64,000 nt of DNA from Winogradskyella ouciana (GCF_009709615.1 NZ_WJYA01000002.1:395656-459655), one strand, 5' to 3'. Counted from the first letter of the stretch, positions 44,069 through 53,554 are shown. Program-made: numbers and translations. The notes: generated by a model not told the origin, from the letters alone.

Positions 44069-44613
44069 CTGTAGGCTTTAACCTTGCCTTCTACACCTTC
44101 ATAAAAGGACTTCATATACTTAAAATCGGCATGAATATCATCTGATGGGTAAAAAGGTTCTGATACTTTATTCTGCTTGTTCTTAAAGTCTAACGTGAAC
44201 ATTATGATTGGTACTTTCGCTTCCTTTGCTATATAGTAAAATCCGGTTTTCCATTCTTCAACTTTCTTGCGTGTACCTTCTGGTGCCAACGCCAATCTAA
44301 ATTCTTCCTCCTTCTTAAAAAGCTGTGCAATGGTCTGTACTTTATTTTGACCTGGAGTACGGTCTAAGGCTCTACCTCCTACTGCCTTAAAATAATAACC
44401 AAAAGGCCATTTAAACAATTCCTTTTTTCCAACGAAGTTAACTTTTAAACCCACAACTTTTCGTAATAAAAGAGCGATAGGGAAATCGTACCAGCTCGTA
44501 TGTGGTACCGCTATGATTACTGCTTTCTTAACAGTATCCTTAGAGAAGTTTGTATTGCCGACAACTTTCCAACCTAAAACCTTAAAATATATATATTTAG
44601 CCAGCCAACGCAT
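44065..44613 (-). CDS. PlsC-like 1-acyl-glycerol-phosphate acyltransferase family protein
   Basis: A 182-residue acyltransferase. Motif I is VPHTSWYDF (HxxxxD, about residue 37-42) and motif III is APEGTRKKVEEWKTGFYYIA (about residue 110), the expected catalytic pair. Compared with a typical PlsC (about 240 residues) it is short. It is the last gene of the leftward block beginning at kdsB, so it may acylate a lipid A or outer-membrane lipid, or act in phospholipid synthesis (inference). Only one base separates it from the KdnB-like gene, so it is likely translated from the same message. Confidence 0.85.
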   Translation of the reverse strand: MRWLAKYIYFKVLGWKVVGNTNFSKDTVKKAVIIAVPHTSWYDFPIALLLRKVVGLKVNFVGKKELFKWPFGYYFKAVGGRALDRTPGQNKVQTIAQLFKKEEEFRLALAPEGTRKKVEEWKTGFYYIAKEAKVPIIMFTLDFKNKQNKVSEPFYPSDDIHADFKYMKSFYEGVEGKVKAYS

Positions 44614-44614
44614 C

Positions 44615-45697
44615 TTACATTAGTTTGTAAAGCGTCATCAATTTTTCTCTGGTGATTTTGTTTTTCCAGTTTTTACCAATGGCATTTTCCCATAAGGGTT
44701 CTAGGCTTAAGGCAACATCAATCATAACATTAAGCTGTTGTTCATCTAAATCTGCACAAATGCCTTGAGGCAATTCAATATTATGCTTCGCCTTCATTTT
44801 TTTAAACATGACTACACCTTCAGGATAAAATTCCTCTAAGTGATCAAAAACAATACAATTTCCAATACCATGTTTTACACCAAGTAAATAACCCAACCCA
44901 TAGCTAAGGGCGTGTGCCACACCAACTTGAGAATAAGCTATACTCATTCCGCCATGCCATGATGCCATCATTAGCTTATCCTGGGAATCTTTCTCACTTA
45001 AATTATCTCCAAGAAATATATCTTGGCAAAGCTCAAAAGCTTTCTCTCCGTAACTCTGACTAAAGGCATTTAAGTACGTTCCATTAAGCGATTCTACACA
45101 ATGTACAAAACAGTCCATACCAGTATAAAACCATTGGTCTTTAGGAACATCTTTGGTCAATTCTGGGTCTAATATGACCTGATCAAAAGGTGTATAGTCG
45201 CTATTAATGCCCAACTTGCGTTCTGGGCCAGTTAAAATCGTGGTTCGGGAAACCTCTGCACCTGTCCCAGAAATTGTAGGAATGCCAACATGGTATATTG
45301 CAGGATTCTTTATTAAATCCCAACCTTGGTAGTCCTTGGATTCTCCCTTATTTGTTAACATTAGGGATACAGCCTTGGCGATGTCCATAACAATACCACC
45401 TCCAATACCGATAATACCAGATGGCAACTCGCTATGGGCAAGAATAATATCTTCAACATATTGATCTATTTGAGATGTTTTAGGCTCCTCCTTGGTAGGT
45501 ACGTAAACGATTTTATCCTTGTAAGACAAAGTAATTCTAGAAGTTAACCAATGATTGCCTTTAAAAACATCATCAACATAAAATATAAATGGTGCATTGC
45601 GCCCTTTTCGCATTGGCGCTAAAATTTCATCTAGCTGATTGAAACTTCCGCGTCCAAAAACAACTCTAGACACCATTGGATAATTCTTATATATCAT
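44615..45697 (-). CDS. Iron-containing alcohol dehydrogenase, KdnB-like (3-deoxy-manno-octulosonate 8-oxidase)
   Basis: A 360-residue protein of the iron-dependent alcohol dehydrogenase fold. It has the NAD loop GIIGIGGGIVMDIAKA (GGG, about residue 98), GIPTISGTGAEVSRTT, and metal ligands expected in GMDCFVHCVESLNGTY and AHALSYGLGYLLGVKHGIGN. I recall this exact set of phrases (SGTGAEVSRT, NSDYTPFDQVILDPEL) from the KdnB family, which oxidises the C8 of Kdo so that KdnA can add an amino group. The location in a kdsB operon supports that, but I cannot compare sequences here and no KdnA-like transaminase gene is visible nearby. Confidence in the superfamily is high; the Kdo role is moderate. 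Confidence 0.75.
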   Translation of the reverse strand: MIYKNYPMVSRVVFGRGSFNQLDEILAPMRKGRNAPFIFYVDDVFKGNHWLTSRITLSYKDKIVYVPTKEEPKTSQIDQYVEDIILAHSELPSGIIGIGGGIVMDIAKAVSLMLTNKGESKDYQGWDLIKNPAIYHVGIPTISGTGAEVSRTTILTGPERKLGINSDYTPFDQVILDPELTKDVPKDQWFYTGMDCFVHCVESLNGTYLNAFSQSYGEKAFELCQDIFLGDNLSEKDSQDKLMMASWHGGMSIAYSQVGVAHALSYGLGYLLGVKHGIGNCIVFDHLEEFYPEGVVMFKKMKAKHNIELPQGICADLDEQQLNVMIDVALSLEPLWENAIGKNWKNKITREKLMTLYKLM

Positions 45698-45742
45698 TTA
45701 CTCTTTAATCTTTAGCAAAAATAAAAACAAACTTCGTATTAA

Positions 45743-46360
45743 CTAAGTATTTAAATAAAATTGAAATTTTTCTGCAAAAAGTCCGACATGATAACCATCA
45801 ACCAAGGCATGATTAACATGAATGGACACATTCATTATTAACTTTTTGTTTTCTTCTTTAATCTTGGAAAAAGCAATTTCTGGCACTGACTCTATGTTGC
45901 CAGAATTTGGTTCTTTATGCCCTGTGAAATGAAACCATGGCAACGCCGAACAATGGATACAATCCTGACCATTGACAGGTGGATATAAATCATTAGTGCT
46001 TTGAATGCGTGCTTTTTCTCTATTGTAGTTGTCAATAAAAACATTTAAATCTTCATTATAATTTATAAACGAAAATCCAAATGTATGATCTTCTCGAGCT
46101 ATTGTCGCAGAGGCATGAATCGTTTCATAGTCAACAACCTGATTATCTATGATACGATAACGAAAGTTATCGACTGCGTTTACTGCCTTCATACAATCGT
46201 GTAAATACCTTGTAAAGAAACTGACTTTATTCTTTTTTGAAAATTGGCGTGCTTTTGTGACATCAAAAGGGATAACAACACCAAAATATGGATCCTTTAG
46301 CTGTACAAAATGATTGTAAAGATTTTTTCTATTCCAAGATTCTGTATCGATAATCCTCAT
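45743..46360 (-). CDS. Chloramphenicol acetyltransferase-like acyltransferase (type A CAT fold)
   Basis: A 205-residue CAT-family protein: ESWNRKNLYNHF at the start, YPPVNGQDCIHCSALPWF in the middle, and the catalytic NHALVDGYHVGLF near the C-terminus (His and Asp in HALVDG). Chromosomal CAT-like enzymes without a resistance role are common in this phylum. In this operon, between a HAD phosphatase and the KdnB-like dehydrogenase, it could acylate a modified sugar (inference). It starts at the stop codon of the HAD gene (TAATG overlap), so translational coupling is likely. Confidence 0.85.
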   Translation of the reverse strand: MRIIDTESWNRKNLYNHFVQLKDPYFGVVIPFDVTKARQFSKKNKVSFFTRYLHDCMKAVNAVDNFRYRIIDNQVVDYETIHASATIAREDHTFGFSFINYNEDLNVFIDNYNREKARIQSTNDLYPPVNGQDCIHCSALPWFHFTGHKEPNSGNIESVPEIAFSKIKEENKKLIMNVSIHVNHALVDGYHVGLFAEKFQFYLNT

Positions 46361-47061
46361 TATAGCAACTCTAAAATATTGGTTAATTGCTTTACAGTTT
46401 TGTAACCTTCACCATTAGCTTCTTTAGTTGTCACTTCTTCGTGTTGCCATGTAGTATGAAATGGCACATGAATAGCTTCTGCACCTATATTGATTAATGG
46501 CAGAATATCGGATTTTAAAGAATTACCAATCATTAAAAATTCTGATGGTTTTATTTCTAAATGCTTTAAAAGCTTCTCATAATTTGCCTCTTGCTTTTCG
46601 CTTAACACTTCTATATGATGAAAATATTGGAGTAACTGAGATTTTTCCAGTTTTCGCTCCTGGTCTAACAAATCTCCTTTAGTAGCCACGATAAGTTTAT
46701 ATTTTTTAGAGAGAGACTTTAGCACTTCCTCTACTCCGTCCAACAACTCTATAGGCTTATGAATCATATCCTTACCCAAATCGAGCATTTTACCAATGAT
46801 CTCATTGGATACTTTACCGTTAGACAATTCTAAAGCCAATTCAATCATAGAAAGCATAAAACCCTTAACTCCGTAACCATAGGTTGGAAGGTTTTTTATC
46901 TCCATCTTAAATAGCTCTTGATCAATCTTATTAGGTGTTTCGTAATGCGATAACAATCTACCAACCTCTTCCTCAGCTTCTCTAAAGTAAGTTTCGTTTA
47001 CCCAAAGGGTATCGTCTGCATCAAAACCTATGACTTTTATGTTTTTGTAATCTCTTTCCAC
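46360..47061 (-). CDS. HAD-family phosphatase, YjjG-like
   Basis: A 233-residue HAD hydrolase. Motif I is [12 protein letters not shown] (Asp nucleophile and Asp acid), motif [10 protein letters not shown], motif III around KLEKSQLLQ, and motif IV is [10 protein letters not shown]. The C0/C1 cap domain (about 30-110) resembles YjjG-type nucleotide or sugar phosphatases, not the tetrameric KdsC enzyme. It overlaps kdsB by 25 bp and touches the CAT-like gene, so it belongs to the same operon. Its substrate is unknown; a sugar phosphate in the Kdo pathway is a natural guess. Confidence 0.85.
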   Translation of the reverse strand: MERDYKNIKVIGFDADDTLWVNETYFREAEEEVGRLLSHYETPNKIDQELFKMEIKNLPTYGYGVKGFMLSMIELALELSNGKVSNEIIGKMLDLGKDMIHKPIELLDGVEEVLKSLSKKYKLIVATKGDLLDQERKLEKSQLLQYFHHIEVLSEKQEANYEKLLKHLEIKPSEFLMIGNSLKSDILPLINIGAEAIHVPFHTTWQHEEVTTKEANGEGYKTVKQLTNILELL

Positions 47062-47780
47062 AATCGTTTTGCTCTTTCTAAGTCTTCTGGTGTATCTATC
47101 TCCACTCCTTGCACTTCGGTTTCTACCATTTTAATTTTCTTTCCGTATTCTAAATAGCGAATACATTCTATCTTCTCCGTGGCTTCAATAAAGCGCATTG
47201 GTAGTACGGTAAAATCTAACAAAGCTTCTTTTCTAAACGCATATATTCCTTTATGCTTAAAATAACGTGCTCCTGCCTCCTTGTCTCTTGGATATGGAAT
47301 AGGGCTTCTGGAAAAATACAGTGCAAAGTTGTTCTGATCTACAATAACCTTTACTGTGTTTGGATTTTGGATTTCTTCCCAATCCGTAATTTCAACCATT
47401 AAGGATGCCAAATCTATTTCCTTTTCCACATCATCCTTAAACACTTCTAAAACCTTGTGCAGGCTTTCGCGCTCAGTAAAAGGTTCGTCGCCTTGCACAT
47501 TCACCACAATATCGCAATCTACATCTGCGACAGCTTCAGCTATTCTATCGCTTCCAGACTCGTGCTCTTTTTTGCTCATTATGGCCTTTCCTCCATTATT
47601 CACAATTTCATTAAAAATAATGTCACTATCCGTCACCACATAAACCTCGCTAAAAAGTTCTGTAGCTACTGTAGCTTCATAGGTTCTGAGAATTACGGAT
47701 TTTCCGGCTAAATTCTGCATTAATTTACCTGGAAAACGAGATGCACTATAACGTGCAGGAATCATGGATATAATCTTCAT
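47037..47780 (-). CDS. kdsB: 3-deoxy-manno-octulosonate cytidylyltransferase (CMP-Kdo synthetase)
   Basis: A 247-residue enzyme that activates Kdo as CMP-Kdo before its transfer to lipid A. The start [24 protein letters not shown] (quoted in short: [13 protein letters not shown]) is the nucleotide-binding signature, and further motifs are [22 protein letters not shown] and the final [15 protein letters not shown]. The length fits KdsB. It is the first gene of an operon with HAD, CAT-like, KdnB-like and PlsC-like genes that suggests Kdo modification. The kdsC, kdsA and waaA genes are not in this window. Confidence 0.95.
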   Translation of the reverse strand: MKIISMIPARYSASRFPGKLMQNLAGKSVILRTYEATVATELFSEVYVVTDSDIIFNEIVNNGGKAIMSKKEHESGSDRIAEAVADVDCDIVVNVQGDEPFTERESLHKVLEVFKDDVEKEIDLASLMVEITDWEEIQNPNTVKVIVDQNNFALYFSRSPIPYPRDKEAGARYFKHKGIYAFRKEALLDFTVLPMRFIEATEKIECIRYLEYGKKIKMVETEVQGVEIDTPEDLERAKRLWKEITKT

Positions 47781-47813
47781 ATATCTACTTTATCAGTATT
47801 CAAAAATAAGGCT

Positions 47814-48389
47814 TTAAGATGATTTTGATTGTTTAGATTTTAACTTTTTATACAGTTTAAAAACAATATAACAAATGAACATTACCAATATAATAGCCAA
47901 TACAGGAAGGAATATGGAAACAATAGACATTACAATTGATGTCCCTGTTTCTACTGTTGAAACTACCGGATTACCGATACCTGCTGTAGATACCGTAGAA
48001 CCTAATCTGGTTGCTCCTACTGAGCTTTTTATGGCTGCTGCTGTTCCTCCACCTGCTATAATAGCCAATGCCCAAGTAATTACAGGACTTAAATCTGCTA
48101 CAGTAGAAACCATAACTGCCGTACCAGCTATAGTTGCCAACGGAATGGCGATGGCATCCAAAACGTTATCCACTACCGGAATATAATAAGCCAATATCTC
48201 TACCAAAGTTGCTATGCCAAAAGTAATCACTGCAGTTGTTCCTCCAATCCAAGACCACGACTCATTGAGCTCCCAAACATTAAAGTATGCTGCTAAACTC
48301 AACGCAAACAATGGTAAAAAGACTCTAAAACCAACTGACGCAGCAAGTCCTATGCCTAAACAAATACTCAAAATAGTTTCTATCGTCAT
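47814..48389 (-). CDS. DUF4126 family membrane protein
   Basis: A 191-residue membrane protein with four or five helices, first in ILSICLGIGLAASVGFRVFLPLFALSLAAYF (hydrophobic part only). It shows the family phrases GFRVFLPLF and STAGIGNPVVSTVETG. DUF4126 proteins are of unknown function. It lies 4 bp downstream of the helicase gene and 33 bp upstream of kdsB, so all may be one transcript. Confidence 0.85.
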   Translation of the reverse strand: MTIETILSICLGIGLAASVGFRVFLPLFALSLAAYFNVWELNESWSWIGGTTAVITFGIATLVEILAYYIPVVDNVLDAIAIPLATIAGTAVMVSTVADLSPVITWALAIIAGGGTAAAIKSSVGATRLGSTVSTAGIGNPVVSTVETGTSIVMSIVSIFLPVLAIILVMFICYIVFKLYKKLKSKQSKSS

Positions 48390-48393
48390 CGTT

Positions 48394-49836
48394 TTAGTTT
48401 AATTCATTTTCAACAAACATATCGTCTTTAAAGCCAATTAAATAGAGCTGTTCTTTAGCTCGAGTTACTGCTGTATATAACCAACGCACATAATCTTTAT
48501 CCATTCCGTTGGGAAGGTATGGTTGCTCTATAAAAATAGTATTCCATTGCCCTCCTTGGGATTTATGGCAAGTTATGGCATAAGAAAACTTAACCTGCAA
48601 AGCATTAAAGTACTTATTATTCTTCACTCCCAAAAATCGTTTATAGTTAGATTTTTCGTTAGCGTAATCCTTAGCAACTTCTTGATATAGTCGATTAGAC
48701 TCTTCATAACTTAGTGAAGCACTTTCTACATCAATGGTATCTAAAAGCAATACCGTCTCAAAAGGTCGCATGCGTGGATAATCTACCATCTTCACTTTTA
48801 CCTCGGCGAATTTAAATCCGTATAACTCTTTTATACTAAATATTTCCAGAACTTCTACAATATCGCCATTGGCAATAAAGCCTGCTTCTGTGGTGGGTTT
48901 AATCCAAAAATAATTATTCTTAACCACCATTAAATAATCACCAGCTGACAACTCACTATCATTAAACAAAATACGTTCACGGATTTGTTTGTTATATTGG
49001 TTAGCACGTTTATTACTTCTTACAATTATAGCTGTTTCCTCATAGCCTTCGTTACTATAGGCATCATTAATGGCATCCATAATTTCATAACCATCAACTA
49101 ACCTTACGATGTCTTTGTAAGGGTTAACATTGAATTTAAAACTGTCATAAAAACTGGTTTCCAATACTGCTCTAAGCTCGGTAGCATTTTCTAAAATACC
49201 AGAGTCTTGTTCTTGTCTTACAACTTCGTCGAGTTCAATTCCCGTAACGTCTTTATTAAAATTAAGACTGAGTTTGTCTGCGTCTAAAGCGGGACTTAAG
49301 TCCGATTTTACAGGTGGTAATTGCGCTTTATCACCAATTAACAATAGTTTACATTGATGCCCAGAATATACATATTGCATTAAATCATCTAACAATGACC
49401 CATTTTCAAATAACTTAGAATCCGATGGTACGTCTGGTATCATAGATGCTTCGTCAACTATAAAGATGGTATTTCTGTGCTTATTAGGTTGCATTACAAA
49501 TTTTACTCCACCGCCTTTTTCTTTCTTTGGGTAATAAATTTTCTTATGAATTGTAAATGCTTCTTTTTTAGAATAGTTTGAAATTACTTTAGCTGCTCTT
49601 CCTGTTGGTGCCAATAAAACTGCACTTTTTTTTGTCTGCCACAAATGCGTAACTATAGTGCCAATAATACTAGTCTTACCAGTACCAGCATAACCCTTTA
49701 ATAAATAAATGGAATTAGATGATTTATCAAAAACAAATTGCGACAACTGCATCAGCACCTTATCTTGCTTGGATGTTGGTGTAAAAGGAAACTTAGATTT
49801 TAATAGTGAATAAAACGCGGAAGCATTAGTAATCAT
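48394..49836 (-). CDS. RecD-like ATP-dependent DNA helicase (AAA, superfamily 1)
   Basis: A 480-residue helicase with Walker A in LLKGYAGTGKTSIIG (about residue 47), Walker B in IFIVDEASMIPD, motif III LLIGDKAQLPPV and motifs V-VI at YAITCHKSQGGQW and YTAVTRAKEQLYL. This is the RecD2/Dda-like group of superfamily 1. It lacks the extra N-terminal domain of full RecD2 proteins. Its role is probably in DNA recombination or repair; no RecB or RecC is nearby. The gene is first on the leftward transcript that leads into DUF4126 and kdsB. Confidence 0.85.
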   Translation of the reverse strand: MITNASAFYSLLKSKFPFTPTSKQDKVLMQLSQFVFDKSSNSIYLLKGYAGTGKTSIIGTIVTHLWQTKKSAVLLAPTGRAAKVISNYSKKEAFTIHKKIYYPKKEKGGGVKFVMQPNKHRNTIFIVDEASMIPDVPSDSKLFENGSLLDDLMQYVYSGHQCKLLLIGDKAQLPPVKSDLSPALDADKLSLNFNKDVTGIELDEVVRQEQDSGILENATELRAVLETSFYDSFKFNVNPYKDIVRLVDGYEIMDAINDAYSNEGYEETAIIVRSNKRANQYNKQIRERILFNDSELSAGDYLMVVKNNYFWIKPTTEAGFIANGDIVEVLEIFSIKELYGFKFAEVKVKMVDYPRMRPFETVLLLDTIDVESASLSYEESNRLYQEVAKDYANEKSNYKRFLGVKNNKYFNALQVKFSYAITCHKSQGGQWNTIFIEQPYLPNGMDKDYVRWLYTAVTRAKEQLYLIGFKDDMFVENELN

Positions 49837-49945
49837 AAAGAATTAAATATATAGCAAGATAGCATTATTATATATTCATCAATCATGCTTTTTGATATTT
49901 TCAATGATTTTTATTTAGATAATTTTTACCAACAAAAAAAAATTG

Positions 49946-49953
49946 TAGATTTG
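49946..49953 (+). promoter_or_regulatory. -7 box upstream of the 49981 gene
   Basis: TAGATTTG matches TAnnTTTG, 27 bp before the ATG. Confidence 0.4.
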
Positions 49954-49980
49954 CGATAGACCTAATTAATATACTTTAAC

Positions 49981-50706
49981 ATGAATGTGATTATTTCAAT
50001 TGTAGTTATTATTTTATTAACCATCGGTATTGTATGGTTAATTGACAAATTTGTACCTAAGAAATTAAAACCCGTTATTAACATAGTGCTTTGGGTATTG
50101 ATAATTTTTCTAGGGTACCTTACATTTATGTCAGTATATGAAGAGATAAAGTTTAACAAGCTAAAAGTTAAGCGCTACGCAGTTGTTATAGATCGTTTAA
50201 TAGATATTAGGGATTCTCAATTGGCCTATAAAGAAGTTAATGGTGAATATGCCGGTGATTTTAATAAACTTATTAATTTTGTAGAAAATGGTCAAGTACC
50301 AATTACACAAAGACGCGACACGTTAGTATTGGATGAAGAAAGAACACGTGCTTTTGGTGGTGTAGAAACCATGAAAACTATTACATTGATAGATACCTTA
50401 AGCTATTACACTGTTAGGGATTCTATTTTCAAGGGAGACAGTCGTTACAAATCTATGGCAGATGTAGGTGTAGGTGAACCAGGAGCAAAGTTTAAACTAC
50501 AAGCTGGAAAAATAGATGACATTCCTGTTTTTGAAGCCAGTGTAGATAAAGCTGTTGTTTTATATGACCAAGAAAAATATCTTATTGAAAAAGAAAAGCA
50601 AGCAGTCTCAATAGCCGGTGTAAAAGGAGAGACTGTAAAGATAGGCTCAATGGAAGAAGTAAACACCAGTGGAAATTGGGGTAAAGATCTTTCAATTAAG
50701 GAATAA
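49981..50706 (+). CDS. Membrane-anchored protein of unknown function
   Basis: A 241-residue protein with two N-terminal hydrophobic helices (IISIVVIILLTIGIVWLID and PVINIVLWVLIIFLGYLTFM) followed by a mostly polar, probably periplasmic or cytoplasmic domain. It shows the phrases YKEVNGEYAGDFNKLINFVENGQVPI (quoted in part) and DDIPVFEASVDKAVV, typical of a conserved Flavobacteria family without a named function. The next gene follows in 3 bp (TTG start), so it is the first gene of a small operon with DUF3822 and rsmD. Confidence 0.7.
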   Translation: MNVIISIVVIILLTIGIVWLIDKFVPKKLKPVINIVLWVLIIFLGYLTFMSVYEEIKFNKLKVKRYAVVIDRLIDIRDSQLAYKEVNGEYAGDFNKLINFVENGQVPITQRRDTLVLDEERTRAFGGVETMKTITLIDTLSYYTVRDSIFKGDSRYKSMADVGVGEPGAKFKLQAGKIDDIPVFEASVDKAVVLYDQEKYLIEKEKQAVSIAGVKGETVKIGSMEEVNTSGNWGKDLSIKE

Positions 50707-50709
50707 ATT

Positions 50710-51516
50710 TTGAAACAAAATAATATTAAAGAACTGTCCATTCAAGTAAATTTGAATGGGCTTTCTTTTTGCATTTTAAACAGAACTTCAAATACCATTG
50801 AATTTCTTAACCATATAGCTTTTAAAAATAAGCTGACTCCTTTTGATGCGCTTAATCGTCTTAAAACCGAATTGAGCTCTAACACTGTTTTTTCCGATGA
50901 GTTTGATGCGGTTACTGTTATTCATCAAAATGAATTATCTACACTTGTGCCAAAAGATTTATATGACGAAAACCATAAGGCCGACTATTTAAAATTTAAT
51001 GCCAAAATCCTAAAGACAGATTATATAACACATGATGAGATTGTAGTTAATGATTGTATCAATATCTACATTCCATATGTAAACATCAACAATTACATTT
51101 TTGAAACCTTTGGCGAGTTTGTTTACAAACATGCCTCTACACTTTTAATAGATACGGTTTTACAGAACAAAAAAACGAAAGATGACCCTGAAATCTATAT
51201 TAATGTAAATACATCAACTATTGAAGTTTTAGTTGTAAATAAAGGTCAACTGCAATTATTTAACGCTTTTGAATATCACAGTAAAGAAGACTTTATCTAT
51301 TATATTTTATTTGTTTTTGAGCAATTAAAACTCGATGCAGAAACCGCTAAAATTTACCTTTCCGGTAACATAGAAAAAGATGATGAGCTTTATGGTGTAG
51401 TTTACACATATATTAGACATGTACAAATCATTACTGTTAATTTTAGCTACAAACTTTCGGATGCCATAAAAAATGAAAAACTTCATCGGCACTTTTTAAT
51501 TTTAAACTCATTTTAA
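50710..51516 (+). CDS. DUF3822 family protein
   Basis: A 268-residue protein of a Bacteroidota family with an actin/ASKHA-like fold predicted from similar proteins: ELSIQVNLNGLSFCILN at the start, DAVTVIHQNELSTLVP, and VNVNTSTIEVLVVNKGQLQLFNAFEYHS in the middle. The start is TTG at 50710, three bases after the previous stop codon, and is supported because the next Met is far inside the domain. It overlaps rsmD by one base (TAATG), an arrangement found widely in this phylum. Confidence 0.8.
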   Translation: MKQNNIKELSIQVNLNGLSFCILNRTSNTIEFLNHIAFKNKLTPFDALNRLKTELSSNTVFSDEFDAVTVIHQNELSTLVPKDLYDENHKADYLKFNAKILKTDYITHDEIVVNDCINIYIPYVNINNYIFETFGEFVYKHASTLLIDTVLQNKKTKDDPEIYINVNTSTIEVLVVNKGQLQLFNAFEYHSKEDFIYYILFVFEQLKLDAETAKIYLSGNIEKDDELYGVVYTYIRHVQIITVNFSYKLSDAIKNEKLHRHFLILNSF

Positions 51517-52055
51517 TGCGTATTATTTCTGGTTTATATAAAGGCAGAAAGATACAGGCACCAAAAAAACTGCCTGTTAGGCCTACTACAGATATGGCAA
51601 AGGAAGCGCTATTCAATATCTTAAATAATCAATATTATTTTGATGAGATTTCTGTGTTGGATTTATTCTCTGGCACTGGTAATATAAGTTATGAGTTTGC
51701 CTCAAGAGGGACAGAACAGATTGTTGCTGTTGATGCTAATTATGGCTGTATAAAGTTTATTAATGAAACAGCAGAAAACTTTGAAATGCCTATCAGATCT
51801 ACAAAAAGTGATGTTTTTAAGTTCTTGGAAAATTCTAAACAACAACATACCATCATCTTTGCTGATCCACCTTATGATTTTGAGGTTGAATTGTTCTCTA
51901 AAATTCCACAGCTAGTCTTTCAAAATAAGCTGTTGGAAGACAATGGAAGTCTTATAATTGAACACTCAAAGCATACAGATTTAAGCCATCTCGACCACTA
52001 CTCACATTCAAAAAGTTATGGTGGTAATATGTTTAGTTTTTTTCAAAATAATTGA
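51516..52055 (+). CDS. rsmD: 16S rRNA (guanine966-N2)-methyltransferase
   Basis: A 179-residue class I methyltransferase that methylates G966 of 16S rRNA. Motifs: MRIISGLYKGRKIQAP at the start, the SAM loop LDLFSGTGNISYEFASRG (about residue 47), and the catalytic IFADPPYDF (about 112). The length fits RsmD. It overlaps the DUF3822 gene by one base. Confidence 0.93.
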   Translation: MRIISGLYKGRKIQAPKKLPVRPTTDMAKEALFNILNNQYYFDEISVLDLFSGTGNISYEFASRGTEQIVAVDANYGCIKFINETAENFEMPIRSTKSDVFKFLENSKQQHTIIFADPPYDFEVELFSKIPQLVFQNKLLEDNGSLIIEHSKHTDLSHLDHYSHSKSYGGNMFSFFQNN

Positions 52056-52194
52056 TTTTCAGTATTGTAGGGCATTTCCTAATTAAATATATTCACTACA
52101 TTTATAAGCCTTTGCAGATTTCGCTGCATTATTTCTACATGTATTATTTATGAATTGTTATGGTTTAAAAGCTATTAACCAAAACCAAACAATT

Positions 52195-52962
52195 ATGAAA
52201 ATTTTTAAAAAAGGGATGTTGGCCCTAATGACTGTTGTATTCGCATTCAACTTTTCCAACGCACAAGATGAACAACCAATAATGTTCGCCGTACACACCG
52301 ACAATGTTAACTTTAACATGATGGCACAATACGAAGATTCGGCCAAACAACTAAAAGACAATTGCGAAAAGTACAATATTAAAGATGCGAGTTGGACCGC
52401 AATAAGTGTTGAAGATGGTCGCTATGTCTATGTCACTCCGATTAAGAGCATGGCAGATCTCGATAAAAATCCTATGGGAGATTTAGCAGAAAAAATGGGT
52501 GAAGAAGAAATGGGGAAAATGTTTGAAAAAATGAACGAATGCTACGATTCCCACAGTGATGAAATCGTTCATTTTAGTCCCAGACTATCCTATATACCAG
52601 AAGGATATAGCACCGAAGGTAAAAATCATAGAGAGTATCATTTTTTATATTATGCGCCAAAAGATGGTAAAGAAATGAGGGAAGCTATGACTAAAGTAAA
52701 GGAGATGTTTAAGACTAAAGGTGTTAAAAATGGCTACGAAGTATATCACAGTGGTTTCGGAAGCGAAGAAAGCTATTATATGGTTGCGATTGCAGGTGAA
52801 GATGGCTTGTCCATTGCACAAGGTGGAAAAGAAAATGATGAACTTTTAGGTGATGATAAAGATGCTACGTTTTATAACGTTATTAAGCTAACGACAAAGT
52901 ATGATCAGGTAGAAGCTACTGTTAGACCAGATTTGAGCTATGCACCATCAGATGAAGAGTAA
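52195..52962 (+). CDS. Exported protein of unknown function (255 residues)
   Basis: A signal peptide (MKIFKKGMLALMTVVFAFNFSNA, cleavage before QDEQP) precedes a mature domain of two similar halves: an opening FAVHTDNVNF, ERGRYVYVTPI-type strands, and GMEEMGKMFEKMNECYDS. This looks like a repeated ferredoxin-like or dimeric alpha-beta fold (inference). The longer frame from 52150 adds 15 residues and breaks the signal peptide, so 52195 is chosen. No family is recognised. The gene lies 27 bp before a lipoprotein gene and may be co-transcribed with it. Confidence 0.75.
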   Translation: MKIFKKGMLALMTVVFAFNFSNAQDEQPIMFAVHTDNVNFNMMAQYEDSAKQLKDNCEKYNIKDASWTAISVEDGRYVYVTPIKSMADLDKNPMGDLAEKMGEEEMGKMFEKMNECYDSHSDEIVHFSPRLSYIPEGYSTEGKNHREYHFLYYAPKDGKEMREAMTKVKEMFKTKGVKNGYEVYHSGFGSEESYYMVAIAGEDGLSIAQGGKENDELLGDDKDATFYNVIKLTTKYDQVEATVRPDLSYAPSDEE

Positions 52963-52989
52963 TCAAAATCTAATCCTAAAACTATTCAA

Positions 52990-53499
52990 ATGAAAAATTT
53001 ATTAGTTATTGGGTTGTTTCTTTTAGCGATGACCTCTTGTGAAGAACACAAACAACAATATTTTGCAGAATCAGACGAGACTAAAACCTTAGAGGCAGGA
53101 ATAGCCGCTTACGAAAGCGGAGATTGGGATACATGGAGAAATCATTTTGCTGATACAGCAAAAATCTATGTCAACTCTAAAGAACCCGTGACATTAGATG
53201 CCAGAGTTAATGAACTAAAAGCAATGACTGGTGCTTTTTCTTCTTATGGCTTTGACAAAGAAAAGGACCATATGGAAATGGTAATTGATAAAAACGATGA
53301 AACTTGGGTCTATTATTGGGCAACACACAATGGCTCAATGACTAATGGTACCAATTTGTCAATACCAGTACATTTAGCGGTTCAGTTTGTGGATGGTAAA
53401 ATTACCAAAGAGCATATTTACTTTGACGGCACCGAGATGAACGCTGCAATAAGTGCCATGCAAGCTGAAGCTGCGAAAGAAAGTGAATCTACCGAATGA
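52990..53499 (+). CDS. Lipoprotein with SnoaL/NTF2-like domain
   Basis: A 169-residue lipoprotein: lipobox MKNLLVIGLFLLAMTSC (Cys 17), then an NTF2-like fold (AYESGDWDTWRNHFADTAKIYV, quoted in part, and ETWVYYWATHNGSM). The end is acidic (EAAKESESTE). The fold is used for many roles; none is assigned. It is 27 bp after the 52195 gene and followed by a strong bidirectional terminator. Confidence 0.8.
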   Translation: MKNLLVIGLFLLAMTSCEEHKQQYFAESDETKTLEAGIAAYESGDWDTWRNHFADTAKIYVNSKEPVTLDARVNELKAMTGAFSSYGFDKEKDHMEMVIDKNDETWVYYWATHNGSMTNGTNLSIPVHLAVQFVDGKITKEHIYFDGTEMNAAISAMQAEAAKESESTE

Positions 53500-53516
53500 T
53501 AATCTAATTTATCAAT

Positions 53517-53548
53517 AAAAAAACCTTCTTACTTAAGAAGGTTTTTTT
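53517..53548. terminator. Bidirectional terminator between the 52990 gene and rnpB
   Basis: AAAACCTTCTTA pairs with TAAGAAGGTTTT with T and A runs on both sides, so it ends both converging transcripts. Confidence 0.9.
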
Positions 53549-53554
53549 ATGTCT

